64,000 nucleotides of DNA from CAUJIW01 sp963205175 (GTDB taxonomy: Bacteria > Pseudomonadota > Alphaproteobacteria > Sphingomonadales > Sphingomonadaceae). The stretch lies in the NCBI GenBank assembly GCA_041060555.1, contig JBEUDS010000015.1; one strand, 5' to 3'. The notes under the pieces are model-generated. The model saw only the letters and a program-made list of their open reading frames with translations. It searched no databases and was not told the DNA's origin. The translations under genes were made by a program, and so were the position numbers. Shown one piece after another: positions 52,574-61,352 of the stretch (position 1 is the stretch's first letter; every line of letters begins with the position of its first letter).

Positions 52574-53260
52574 TCAGTTATTGCGTGTCCGGTAACGGGC
52601 ATCCAGCGTCATGCGGTCCGCCGCCGCCAGCGCCGCGGACAGGGTGGAGCCGGCGCCGAAGGGCGCGGAGCCGAGCCAGGCATCGGCCGACAACAACCGG
52701 CCATCATAGGGCACCTTGAGTTCGGCAATGGCTTCGTCAATGACCGCGGCCTTGCAGGTGGCGAACTCCAGCGGACACCGCTCCAGCAGCAGAGCGAACC
52801 GATGCGGTTCAATGCGCGCCACCAGGTCGGAGCCGCGCACCTGCCGGCTGAGGCAGTGGGCCAGCGCCCGCACATAGACCTCGACTCCCAGCGGACCAAT
52901 GGACCGTTCCAGCTCGACGAGACCGAACACGTCCACCAGCACCAGCACACCGGGCTCGCCGTAGCGGCTGGCGAACGCCGCCGCCCGGTCGAACGCCAGC
53001 GCCAGTCCGCGCCGGTTGGCAAGCCCGGTGACCGGATCGAGCGTCGAGATGGTGGCCATCCGGTCGATGGTGGCGCTGTGGCTCGCGATCTGCCGTTCGG
53101 CATCGGCGGCGAAGGCCAGAATTTCCGCCAGCAGCTGACGATCGCCCTCCTGCTGCAAGGGCTCGCGCGCGTCCAGCCGGCGCAGCAACGCGGCAGCGAT
53201 CTCGCCGATGACGCCACCCGACGCCACCGCGCCAGGCAAGGATGTGGGCGTCGAAACCAT
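52574..53260 (-). CDS. degenerate GGDEF domain protein (probable c-di-GMP receptor)
   Basis: A 228-residue protein: an N-terminal helical region, then a GGDEF-like domain (LDPVTGLANRRGL from about 75). The active-site motif is replaced by EPHRF (151-155) and the metal-binding D-x-D/N-F-K region reads VDVFGL, so diguanylate cyclase activity should be lost. The inhibitory I-site RxxD is kept as RGSD (142-145), five residues before the motif. It is therefore likely to bind c-di-GMP and act as an effector. No membrane segment is seen. GGGGAG precedes the ATG at 53260. Confidence 0.85.
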   Translation of the reverse strand: MVSTPTSLPGAVASGGVIGEIAAALLRRLDAREPLQQEGDRQLLAEILAFAADAERQIASHSATIDRMATISTLDPVTGLANRRGLALAFDRAAAFASRYGEPGVLVLVDVFGLVELERSIGPLGVEVYVRALAHCLSRQVRGSDLVARIEPHRFALLLERCPLEFATCKAAVIDEAIAELKVPYDGRLLSADAWLGSAPFGAGSTLSAALAAADRMTLDARYRTRNN

Positions 53261-53407
53261 GGTCTGTCTCCCCGGACAATCAACGGACGTGATGCAGGCA
53301 CCGCACCTTACACGCGACAATGGTTACAATTGAGTTTACTATGAATGGGTCCGGCCGCGAACCTCGAACAGCACAGGCGACGCGAAACAACATTGTCAGG
53401 CGGACCA

Positions 53408-54775
53408 TCAGTCGCGCCGGCGGCCTGTCTCCGGTTCCCCCACGTCGTTCTCGGCGGATACCGCCCGCCCCGCGCGCGCCTTGAGGCCAAGACCGGCCTG
53501 ACCGAGACCGGCCTGACCGAGACTGGCCTGACCGAACCTGGTCCGCACCCGGTCCATCGCCTGCTCCAGCTTCAGCCGCCGCTCCCCCGTCCCGGCGTCG
53601 AGATCCAGGCCCGGCAGATCCAGCCCCGCCGGCGCCTCGGCCTCGCCGATGGCGACACCGACGCCGATCAGCCGGAACCGCCGGCCATCCGCCTCCGCCG
53701 CCAGCAGCGGCAATGTCGCCTCCAGAATGTCGGCGGCGGTCTGGGTCGGCCGCTCCAGCTTGCGTGAGCGGGTGACGAGGCGGAAATCCGATGTCTTGAG
53801 TTTGAGTGTCGCGGTGACACCGTGCAACCCCTCCGCCCGCAGTTGCCGGCCAACCACGTCGGCGGCGGCGCGCAGATGGCGCGCCAGCTGGTCAGGGTCG
53901 GCGATGTCGCTGGCGAGGGTGGTCTCGCTCGACAGGCTCTTGCGCCGACTGTCCGGCGTGACGCGTCGCACGTCCTCCCCTCGCGCCAGCCGCCATAGCC
54001 GGGCACCATCCTCGCCCACCGCCCGCACCAGCCGGTCGAGCGGTGCCCGTTGCAGGTCGGCGATGGTCTTGAAGCCCAGCCGGCCGAGTCGGGCCTGGGT
54101 TGCCGGCCCCACGCCCCAGATGCGCCCCACCGGCAGTGGCGCCAGCACGGCAGCCGCCTCGGCGCGACCAATGACCGAGAAGCCACGCGGCTTGTCCATG
54201 TCGGAGGCCAATTTGGCGAGGAACTTGTTGTAACTCAGCCCCACCGACACGGTGATGCCCAGCTCGGCTTCCACCCGGCGCGCGAAACGGGCCAGCACCA
54301 GCGCCGGCGGCGCGCCGTGCAGCCGGCCGGTGCCGGTGAGATCAAGAAACGCCTCGTCGATGGACAGCGGCTCCACCAGCGGCGTCAGGGCGTCCATCAG
54401 GGCGCGCATCCGACGCGAGACGCCCTTGTACTTCTCCATGTCCGGCGGCAGCACCACCGCTTGTGGACACAACGCCAGTGCCTTGAACATCGGCATCGCC
54501 GACTTCACGCCATGCAGCCGCGCCAGATAGCAGGCGGTGGAGACGACGCCGCGCCGGCCACCGCCAATGATCAGCGGCTGGTCGCGCAGGGCCGGATTGT
54601 CGCGCTTCTCGATGGCCGCATAGAAGGCGTCGCAGTCGACATGGGCGATCGCCAGGTCGTTCAGTTCGGCATGGCGCAGCAGCCGCGGCCCGCCGCAGGC
54701 CGCGCACACGGCACCCGCGCCGGCCGCCGTCAGGCAGTCGCGGCAGAAGCCCGGCGGGCTTCCGCCCGTCGTCAC
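53408..54775 (-). CDS. dinB: DNA polymerase IV (Y family) with N-terminal zinc-finger segment
   Basis: A 455-residue translesion polymerase. The catalytic motifs AHVDCDAFYAAIE and SIDEAFLDLTG hold the metal-binding Asp/Glu, followed by thumb and little-finger domains. The N-terminus has two CxxC pairs (CRDC, CAAC), a zinc-ribbon seen in many alphaproteobacterial DinB proteins. The C-terminus has in-frame 5-residue repeats (SLGQAGLGQAGLG). It starts with GTG at 54775, overlapping the HAD gene's stop. Confidence 0.93.
   Translation of the reverse strand: MTTGGSPPGFCRDCLTAAGAGAVCAACGGPRLLRHAELNDLAIAHVDCDAFYAAIEKRDNPALRDQPLIIGGGRRGVVSTACYLARLHGVKSAMPMFKALALCPQAVVLPPDMEKYKGVSRRMRALMDALTPLVEPLSIDEAFLDLTGTGRLHGAPPALVLARFARRVEAELGITVSVGLSYNKFLAKLASDMDKPRGFSVIGRAEAAAVLAPLPVGRIWGVGPATQARLGRLGFKTIADLQRAPLDRLVRAVGEDGARLWRLARGEDVRRVTPDSRRKSLSSETTLASDIADPDQLARHLRAAADVVGRQLRAEGLHGVTATLKLKTSDFRLVTRSRKLERPTQTAADILEATLPLLAAEADGRRFRLIGVGVAIGEAEAPAGLDLPGLDLDAGTGERRLKLEQAMDRVRTRFGQASLGQAGLGQAGLGLKARAGRAVSAENDVGEPETGRRRD
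53491..53535. repeat. three 15-bp repeats in the dinB 3' end
   Basis: Units at 53491-53505, 53506-53520 and 53521-53535 (the last with one change) read GACCGGCCTGACCGA and encode the Gly-Leu-Gln-rich C-terminal pentapeptides of DinB in frame. Confidence 0.85.
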
Positions 54776-55377
54776 AGGGCCAGCGCGCGCTGGATGTAGG
54801 GCAACGCCTCCGACCAGTCATCGATGCGGGCGTGCGCGTCGGGCGCCGCCGGAATCAGTGAACGCAGACGGGGATCGGCGACGAAGTGCAGCCGATGCAC
54901 ATGCGGTGCGGTCTGCGCCACCGATGTATGGTGGGGTGGCAGGTCGTCGACGAACAGCACCGGCCCCCGCCGGGTCGCCGCCAGCCCCCTGACCGCCTCG
55001 CCCTTCGGCCCCTGGTTGGCCAGCACCGGGTAAGGCATGCCCAGCGAGGCCAGCGCCGCCTGCCGGCGCTGGCGGTGCGCTTCCTCGACATTGGTCAGGA
55101 CCACCACGTCCGCCACCTCGGCGATGGCCGCCAGCGCGCCGGCCGCGCCCGGCACCGCCGGTGCGGTCTCCAGACTGGAGTCGAAATAGTCGCTGATCAG
55201 CCGGGCGACGGTCGGCCTGTCCGCCACCGCGCCGCTGGTGCGATGGCGGATGTTGCCGGTCAGCGCGAAAGACTCCAGGTGCAGATCATAGTCATGGCCA
55301 TTCAGAAAGCGCGCCAGTGGCTCGATGAAAGCGACCAGCACTTCGTCGGCATCGCAGATCAGCAAAGGCCGTTTCAT
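54772..55377 (-). CDS. HAD-like hydrolase
   Basis: A 201-residue protein with the HAD nucleophile motif CDADEVL near the N-terminus, LTN as motif II and VDDLPPH as motif IV. The DAD (rather than DxD followed by G/T) variant is as in many phosphatases. The substrate is unknown. It overlaps DUF3572 upstream and dinB downstream by 4 bases each, so the three genes are coupled. Confidence 0.82.
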   Translation of the reverse strand: MKRPLLICDADEVLVAFIEPLARFLNGHDYDLHLESFALTGNIRHRTSGAVADRPTVARLISDYFDSSLETAPAVPGAAGALAAIAEVADVVVLTNVEEAHRQRRQAALASLGMPYPVLANQGPKGEAVRGLAATRRGPVLFVDDLPPHHTSVAQTAPHVHRLHFVADPRLRSLIPAAPDAHARIDDWSEALPYIQRALAL

Positions 55378-55661
55378 GCGCTTTCCTCTCCTCGCAGTAC
55401 GCGCGCCGCATCGGCGACCGCCGCGGGCTCAACGCCAAGGCGCCCGGTCACCGCCAGCAGAGTGGGCTCGTGGCCCAGCAGAAAGTCAAGCGTCGCGGCC
55501 AGGGTGGCCGGTGTCCCGAGGCTGGCGCGCAGGCCGTCGATATCGAGGCCGGTCAGCGCCAGAAAGCGGGGCCCGAGGGCTGAATCTCCAGCGATTTCCG
55601 CGATACAGCGCAACGCCAGGACTTCCGCCTGCTCGCGAGATGGTTTAAAGCGGTTAACCAT
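55374..55661 (-). CDS. DUF3572 family protein
   Basis: A 95-residue helical protein of the alphaproteobacterial DUF3572 family, with ALRCIAEIAGD, FLALTGLDIDGLR and FLLGHEPTLLA segments. Function unknown. It is divergent from divK, an arrangement conserved in alphaproteobacteria, and its 5' end contains TTAA motifs that may also act on divK. Confidence 0.85.
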   Translation of the reverse strand: MVNRFKPSREQAEVLALRCIAEIAGDSALGPRFLALTGLDIDGLRASLGTPATLAATLDFLLGHEPTLLAVTGRLGVEPAAVADAARVLRGEESA

Positions 55662-55682
55662 AATCAGTTAAAATCCGTTAAC
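55645..55682. promoter_or_regulatory. cluster of CtrA-like TTAA half-sites before divK
   Basis: TTAA occurs at 55645, 55654, 55668 and 55678 within 38 bp, the last two as TTAA-N6-TTAAC. The Caulobacter CtrA consensus is TTAA-N7-TTAA, so none fits exactly. CtrA control of divK is known in other alphaproteobacteria. Confidence 0.4.
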
Positions 55683-55768
55683 ATGTGAGCCATCAAACTC
55701 TGACAAGTACTGTAGGCGTCAGATAGTGCGCCATTTTCCCATTCATTGTCGCGACCGGAGGGGATTTC

Positions 55769-56131
55769 GTGTCGAAGACCGTGCTGGTCGTTGAGGACAA
55801 CGACCTTAACATGAAGCTTTTTTGCGACCTCCTTGAGGCGCACCATTATGGCACGATTCGCACTCGTGATGGCATGGCCGTGCTCGATCTGGCCCGCACC
55901 CACCGTCCCGATCTTATCCTGATGGATATCCAGCTGCCCGAGGTTTCCGGCCTCGAAGTGACCCGTTGGCTCAAGGAAGACAGGGAGTTACGCGAGATTC
56001 CAGTGATCGCCGTCACGGCCTTCGCCATGAAGGGTGATGAAGAGAGGATTCGCGAAGGCGGCTGTGAAGCGTATATTGCCAAGCCGATCTCGGTACAGCG
56101 ATTTATCGAGACGGTCCGGCAATTCGCCTGA
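55769..56131 (+). CDS. divK: cell-division response regulator DivK
   Basis: A 120-residue single-domain receiver: acidic pair at 9-10, phospho-acceptor Asp53 (LMDIQLP), switch Thr83 (VTAFAM) and Lys105 (AKPIS). It matches DivK, which with histidine kinases DivJ/PleC sets CtrA activity and cell polarity. It is followed after 15 bp by pleD, the usual alphaproteobacterial pair. Confidence 0.95.
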   Translation: MSKTVLVVEDNDLNMKLFCDLLEAHHYGTIRTRDGMAVLDLARTHRPDLILMDIQLPEVSGLEVTRWLKEDRELREIPVIAVTAFAMKGDEERIREGGCEAYIAKPISVQRFIETVRQFA

Positions 56132-56146
56132 GGGGGGCGCCACGTC

Positions 56147-57529
56147 ATGTCCGCGCGGGTTCTGGTGGTGGACGATGTCCTGCCCAACCTGAAGCTCCTG
56201 GAGCGCAAGCTGACGGACGAGTATTTCGACGTCCTGCTGGCGCTATCCGGCACCGAGGCCATCGAGCTTGCCCGCCGCGAGCAGCCCGACCTCATTCTCC
56301 TGGACGTGATGATGCCGGAGATGGACGGCTTCGAGGCCTGCCGGCTGCTGAAGGCCGACCCCCGCACCCTCCACATTCCCGTCGTCATGGTGACCGCGCT
56401 CGACAACGCCCATGACCGGGTTCGCGGCCTGGAGGCCGGCGCCGACGATTTCCTGGTCAAGCCAGTGCGCGACATCGAGCTCTATGCCCGGGTGCGGTCG
56501 CTGGTCCGCCTCAAGACCGTGCTCGACGAGCTGCGCAGCCGCGCGCTGACCGGTCTGGAACTGGGCCTGACCACCGAGCCGGACCCCGAGCGGGCCGCCC
56601 CCGCCACCATAGCGCTGTTCGGCGAGCCCGGCGGCGTGCTCGACAGCCTGGCGGCCGATCTCGACGGCTTCGGCAGCACGATCAGCAAGTCCCTGACCGA
56701 AGCAGTCGCCCACGCCAACCGGCTGCGCTCGCTCGACTGCGACCTGGTGATGGTGGACCTCACTGCCCAGGCGACCGACGGCCTGCGCCTGGTGTCCCGC
56801 ATCCGGTCGTTCGCCGAAACACGCTTCCTGCCCGTCCTGACGGTCGTGGACGGCACCGATCTCGGTCCGGTGGTGAAAGGCTTCGAGCTGGGCGCCAGTG
56901 ACTGCGTCAAACTGCCGATCGACAGCCCGGAACTTCAGGCGCGGCTGCGCACGCTGATCAAGCGCAAGCGGCTGGCCGACCGCCTGCGCGAGACCGTGCA
57001 CATCTCGATGCAGCTGGCTGTCACCGACAGTGTGACCGGCCTCTACAATCGCCACTACATGACGTCGCACATGACGACACTGGTTCGGCGCGCCCGACAG
57101 ACAGACCGGCCACTGACACTTGCCATTCTCGACATCGACCACTTCAAGGCGGTCAACGACAGGTTCGGCCACGCCACCGGCGACATCGTGCTGCACGAGG
57201 TGGCCCAGCGCATCTCGCTGAATATCCGGGGCGTTGACCTCGCGGCCCGCTACGGCGGCGAGGAGTTCGTCGTGCTGATGCCCGACACCGGCCTGGAAAC
57301 CGCCCGAGGCATCGTCGACCGGCTGCGCTGCGTCGTCGAGCGCACCCCGTTCGCCGCCGCCGATGGCACGCCCATCCCGGTCACCGTCAGCATCGGGCTG
57401 GCCGAACTGACCGTGACCGACGCCGACGGCCACGCGGTGCTGGCCCGCGCCGACCGCGCGCTCTACCGGGCCAAGGGCAACGGCCGCAACCGCATCGTCG
57501 TCTGTCCGTTGCACGAGCAGGCCGCCTGA
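56147..57529 (+). CDS. pleD: response regulator diguanylate cyclase PleD
   Basis: A 460-residue PleD: first receiver with phospho-acceptor Asp53 (LLDVMMPEMDG), a degenerate second receiver (about 150-270), and a C-terminal GGDEF domain with GGEEF at 370-374. The I-site RGVD (361-364) is five residues before it. It makes c-di-GMP during the swarmer-to-stalked type transition. It is co-transcribed with divK. Confidence 0.95.
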   Translation: MSARVLVVDDVLPNLKLLERKLTDEYFDVLLALSGTEAIELARREQPDLILLDVMMPEMDGFEACRLLKADPRTLHIPVVMVTALDNAHDRVRGLEAGADDFLVKPVRDIELYARVRSLVRLKTVLDELRSRALTGLELGLTTEPDPERAAPATIALFGEPGGVLDSLAADLDGFGSTISKSLTEAVAHANRLRSLDCDLVMVDLTAQATDGLRLVSRIRSFAETRFLPVLTVVDGTDLGPVVKGFELGASDCVKLPIDSPELQARLRTLIKRKRLADRLRETVHISMQLAVTDSVTGLYNRHYMTSHMTTLVRRARQTDRPLTLAILDIDHFKAVNDRFGHATGDIVLHEVAQRISLNIRGVDLAARYGGEEFVVLMPDTGLETARGIVDRLRCVVERTPFAAADGTPIPVTVSIGLAELTVTDADGHAVLARADRALYRAKGNGRNRIVVCPLHEQAA

Positions 57530-57664
57530 ACGCGGCGCGACGACCGCCCCCTGCGCCACTGCTTCTTGCCGCCCCCCGTCCGGTACTGTCTTGACCATTC
57601 GTCAACCATGTTGTGGCGAAATGGCGCCATCGAGACCGCAACGCCACCATGGGAAGGACCGCCG

Positions 57665-58471
57665 ATGTCCCAACCTGCATCCCCGGCCAGCCGCCGGCGC
57701 TTCCTCACCCTGGCACTCGCCTGCCCGGCCTGCGCCGTCGCCGCCCGCGTGGGCATTGCCGCCGAACACGCCGCGCCCAAGGGCGGCCATGACGCACCCC
57801 ACTGGTCCTACGAAGGCCCCACCGGCCCCGCCCAGTGGGGCAAGCTGGCGCCTGGCGACGCCCTGTGTGGCATCGGCCGTGAACAGTCACCCGTCAACCT
57901 GACCGAGGCCATCCCCGCCGCCACGCCGGATCTCGCGACCCGCTGGGCGCCGGCCACGGCCGAGATCATCCACAATGGCCACACCATCCAGGTCAACTGG
58001 CCGGCCGGCAGCGAGGCGGTGATCGATCGCCAGCCGCACCAGCTGCTGCAGTTCCATTTCCATCACCCCAGCGAGCATGTGATCGACGGCCGCAGCTTTC
58101 CGCTGGAAGTGCATTTCGTGCATCGCAACGCCAGCGGCGGCCTCGCCGTCGTCGGCCTGTTCTTCACCCCCGGCCCCGCCAACCCGACGCTGGAGGCCAT
58201 CTGGTCGGCGATGCCGACCCAGGCCGGCGACAAGACGCGCCTGGCGGCACCGCTGGACATCGCCAGCTTCCTGCCCGGCGATCCCACCAGCTACCGCTAT
58301 GCCGGATCGCTGACGACGCCGCCGTGCAGCGAAGTGGTGTCGTGGGTGGTGCTGCGCCAGCCCGTCAGCGCCTCGCCGGCGCAGATCGAGCGCTTCGCGG
58401 CGCTGTTTCCGATGAACGCCCGGCCGGTGCAACCGCTCAACCGGCGCAAGCTGCTGCTCGACCTGCTGTGA
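57665..58471 (+). CDS. alpha-type carbonic anhydrase, Tat-exported
   Basis: A 268-residue periplasmic enzyme. The N-terminal SRRRFLTLALA (Arg10-12) is a twin-arginine signal. The alpha-CA zinc ligands are His131, His133 and His150 (FHFHHPSEH ... EVHFVH), with the SPVNL and TTPPCSE segments intact. It hydrates CO2 in the periplasm. The GTG of the next gene overlaps its stop. Confidence 0.93.
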   Translation: MSQPASPASRRRFLTLALACPACAVAARVGIAAEHAAPKGGHDAPHWSYEGPTGPAQWGKLAPGDALCGIGREQSPVNLTEAIPAATPDLATRWAPATAEIIHNGHTIQVNWPAGSEAVIDRQPHQLLQFHFHHPSEHVIDGRSFPLEVHFVHRNASGGLAVVGLFFTPGPANPTLEAIWSAMPTQAGDKTRLAAPLDIASFLPGDPTSYRYAGSLTTPPCSEVVSWVVLRQPVSASPAQIERFAALFPMNARPVQPLNRRKLLLDLL

Positions 58472-59262
58472 TCGCGCCACGCCCCGTTGCCAACCTGACA
58501 GTCGCGCTGATCGCCGCGCTGGCCGCATCGCCGGCCGTCGGCGCCGCGCCGCTGGAAGGCACCTGGCGGGTGGTCGCCGCAGTGCCGGTTTCGGGCACCA
58601 GCCCGGCCGCCGATGCGCTGGCCGGCATGACGCTGGTGGTCGATGCCGCCAGCGTTCGCGACCCCTTCGGCCGCCGCTGCGGCGGGCCGCAGCAACTGAC
58701 CCGGATGCGCGGCCTGGGCGAAACGCTGGGCCTGCGGGCGGTGCCCGCCGGGATCGACCTCAACCCGATGGCGGCGGTGGAGGTGGTGCGCATCGTCTGC
58801 GACGGGCAGATCCTGCTGGATGCCGCCCGAATCGGCGGCGGCGACGGCCTGGTCATCCGCGGCGAGCAGGTGCTGCTGTTCCTCAGACCAGAAGCCGCGC
58901 CACCGGTGCGCGAGACCGCCCTGCCTGCCCCGACGGCGACCCATGACGCCGCCCATCCGCCGGCCCACGACGCCCCCGGCGACGCCGGTCCGAGGTTGCG
59001 CCTGCATCTGGCCTCCTACGCCCTAGCCGACAACGCCGCCACCTACTGGCGGACGCTGACGGCACGGGTGCCGGCGCTGGCGGCGCTGTCGCCGGAAACC
59101 GCGCCCACCAACATCCCCGGCAAGGGCCGGATGCTGCGGCTCTATGCCGTCGGCGACGCTGCCACGGCGCGGACAGCCTGCGCCGCGATCCAGGCGGCCG
59201 GCGCCTATTGCCAGCCCATGCCCGCCAGCGGCAACGCCGTCCCCGGACATTCCGCGCAATAA
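58468..59262 (+). CDS. secreted protein with SPOR-like C-terminal domain
   Basis: A 264-residue protein with a hydrophobic signal segment (about 8-26), an N-terminal LEGTWRVVAAVPVSG lipocalin/META-like beta region (about 28-150), a Pro/Ala/His linker, and a C-terminal domain (about 185-255) resembling SPOR (LRLHLASYALADNAATYWR and YAVGDAATARTACAAI, a peptidoglycan-binding fold). It should be periplasmic or cell-wall-associated. Its coupling to a carbonic anhydrase gene is unusual. Start codon GTG at 58468 overlaps the anhydrase stop. Confidence 0.75.
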   Translation: MIAPRPVANLTVALIAALAASPAVGAAPLEGTWRVVAAVPVSGTSPAADALAGMTLVVDAASVRDPFGRRCGGPQQLTRMRGLGETLGLRAVPAGIDLNPMAAVEVVRIVCDGQILLDAARIGGGDGLVIRGEQVLLFLRPEAAPPVRETALPAPTATHDAAHPPAHDAPGDAGPRLRLHLASYALADNAATYWRTLTARVPALAALSPETAPTNIPGKGRMLRLYAVGDAATARTACAAIQAAGAYCQPMPASGNAVPGHSAQ

Positions 59263-59382
59263 TCTGTCCCGATACCCGTTGACCTGCCCGCCAAAAGCGG
59301 CTTTTCTGCCGCTCTGTCGGGGCCGGCGCGCCTGCGCCGCCGCCCGCTTCCGCAACTTTCAATCCCCGGGGGGACTGTCTTG

Positions 59383-61194
59383 ATGTTGAAGACCACCACC
59401 GCCATGGCCCTGGCGCTTGGATTAGCCGTGGCTGCGACCCAGCCGGCGCGCGCCGCCGACGCGCCCACCGCCGCCGACGCGGCGGCCTTCGTTGCCAGCG
59501 CCGAGCAGCAACTGGCGGCCTTGAGTGAATATGCCAGCCGCGTGGCGTGGGTGAACGCCACCTATATCACGGAAGACACCGACTGGCTGTCGGCGCGCGC
59601 CGGCACGGAATACACCGAACTGGGCGTCAAGCTCGCCAAGGAAGCCGCCCGTTTCGATGCCGTGCAGGTGGCGCCCGAGCTGCGCCGCAAGCTCACCATG
59701 CTGAAGCTCGGCCTGGTGCTGCCGGCGCCCTCGACGCCCGGCGCGGCACTCGAACTCAACGACATCGCCACCCGCCTGCAATCGACCTACGGCAAGGGCC
59801 GGGGCACGCTCGATGGCCAGCCGGTGGCCGGTGTCGACATCGAGGAGAAGATGGGCACCGAGCGCGACCCGGCGAAGCTGAAGGAGATGTGGGTCTCCTG
59901 GCACGATAATGTCGGCAAGCCGATGCGCCAGGACTATGCCCGCATGGTCGAGATCGCCAACCAGGGCGCGCGCGAGCTGGGCTTCAAGGATGTCGGCGCC
60001 ATGTGGCGCGCCGGCTATGACATGCCGGCGGACGATTTCGCCAGGCTCACCGATGACCTGTGGGGTCAGGTGAAGCCGCTGTACGACCAGCTGCACTGCT
60101 ACACCCGCGCCAAGCTCAACGAAAAATACGGCGATGCCGTCCAGCCCGCGAGCGGGCCGATCCGCGCTGACCTGCTGGGCAACATGTGGGCGCAGGAGTG
60201 GGGCAACATCTACGACGTCGTGGCCCCCAAGGGCGCCGACAAGGGCTATGACCTCACTGAACTGCTGGTCGCCAAGGGCTACACGCCGGAGCAGGTCATC
60301 AAGACCGGCGAGGCCTTCTTCACCTCGCTGGGGCTGGAGCCGCTGCCGCAGACCTTCTGGGACCGCTCGATGATCACCAAGCCGCGTGACCGCGAGGTGG
60401 TCTGTCACGCCAGCGCCTGGAACCTCGACAACAAGGATGACATCCGCGTCAAGATGTGCACCAAGGTCAACGGCGACGATTTCGTCACCGCTCACCACGA
60501 GCTTGGCCACAACTTCTACCAGCGCGCCTACAACAAGCAGGATTTCCTTTATCTCAATGGCGCCAACGATGGCTTCCATGAGGCGATCGGCGATTTCGTC
60601 GCGCTCAGCGTGACGCCGGACTACCTGGTCAAGCTGAACCTGCTCGACAAGGCGAAGGTGCCGCCCGCCAGCGCCGACATCGGCCTGCTGATGGCCCAGG
60701 CGCTCGACAAGGTGGCGTTCCTGCCGTTCGGCCTGCTGATCGACAAGTGGCGCTGGCAGGTGTTCTCCGGCGAGATCAAGCCCGAGGCCTACAACGCCGG
60801 CTGGTGGAAGCTGCGCACCCAGTATCAGGGCATCGTGCCACCGGAAGCGCGCGACGAGACCGATTTCGACGCCGGCGCCAAGTACCATATTCCCGGCAAC
60901 ACGCCCTATACCCGCTACTTCCTGGCGCGCATCCTGCAGTTCCAGTTCCACCAGGCCGCCTGCAAGCAGGCCGGCTGGAAGGGGCCGCTGCACCGCTGCT
61001 CGATCTACGACAACAAGGAAGTCGGCAAGAAGCTCAACGCCATGCTGGAAATGGGCGCCTCCAAGCCGTGGCCGGAAGCGCTGCAGGCCTTCACCGGCTC
61101 GCCCAGGATGGACGCCAGGGCGATGGTCGCCTACTTCCAGCCACTGATGAGCTACCTGCAGAAGGAAAACAAAGGCCGTCAGTGCGGCTGGTAA
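59383..61194 (+). CDS. M2 family metallopeptidase (ACE-like peptidyl-dipeptidase)
   Basis: A 603-residue gluzincin with a signal peptide (ending ARAAD). The zinc motif is HELGH (372-376), with the third ligand Glu400 (GFHEA) 24 residues on, exactly as in angiotensin-converting-enzyme-type peptidases. It would remove dipeptides from peptide C-termini in the periplasm. A GGGGGGA site precedes the ATG at 59383. A terminator follows. Confidence 0.93.
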   Translation: MLKTTTAMALALGLAVAATQPARAADAPTAADAAAFVASAEQQLAALSEYASRVAWVNATYITEDTDWLSARAGTEYTELGVKLAKEAARFDAVQVAPELRRKLTMLKLGLVLPAPSTPGAALELNDIATRLQSTYGKGRGTLDGQPVAGVDIEEKMGTERDPAKLKEMWVSWHDNVGKPMRQDYARMVEIANQGARELGFKDVGAMWRAGYDMPADDFARLTDDLWGQVKPLYDQLHCYTRAKLNEKYGDAVQPASGPIRADLLGNMWAQEWGNIYDVVAPKGADKGYDLTELLVAKGYTPEQVIKTGEAFFTSLGLEPLPQTFWDRSMITKPRDREVVCHASAWNLDNKDDIRVKMCTKVNGDDFVTAHHELGHNFYQRAYNKQDFLYLNGANDGFHEAIGDFVALSVTPDYLVKLNLLDKAKVPPASADIGLLMAQALDKVAFLPFGLLIDKWRWQVFSGEIKPEAYNAGWWKLRTQYQGIVPPEARDETDFDAGAKYHIPGNTPYTRYFLARILQFQFHQAACKQAGWKGPLHRCSIYDNKEVGKKLNAMLEMGASKPWPEALQAFTGSPRMDARAMVAYFQPLMSYLQKENKGRQCGW

Positions 61195-61221
61195 CCCCAG
61201 ACCAATCACGACGATCGTGGC

Positions 61222-61252
61222 AAAGGCCGGGCTTGATGCCCGGCCTTTGTGT
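61222..61252 (+). terminator. terminator after the M2 peptidase gene
   Basis: AAAGGCCGGGC (61222-61232) pairs with GCCCGGCCTTT (61238-61248) around a 5-base loop, followed by GTGTTTT. Confidence 0.85.
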
Positions 61253-61352
61253 TTTGCGCCCGGCGACGTTTGGCCCATGTCATTGCCGCCGGCGGCAACC
61301 GGGCGTATGAGCGCAGCGTGCCCTGCAATGCCGTCGACCGAGGAGATGCCGC

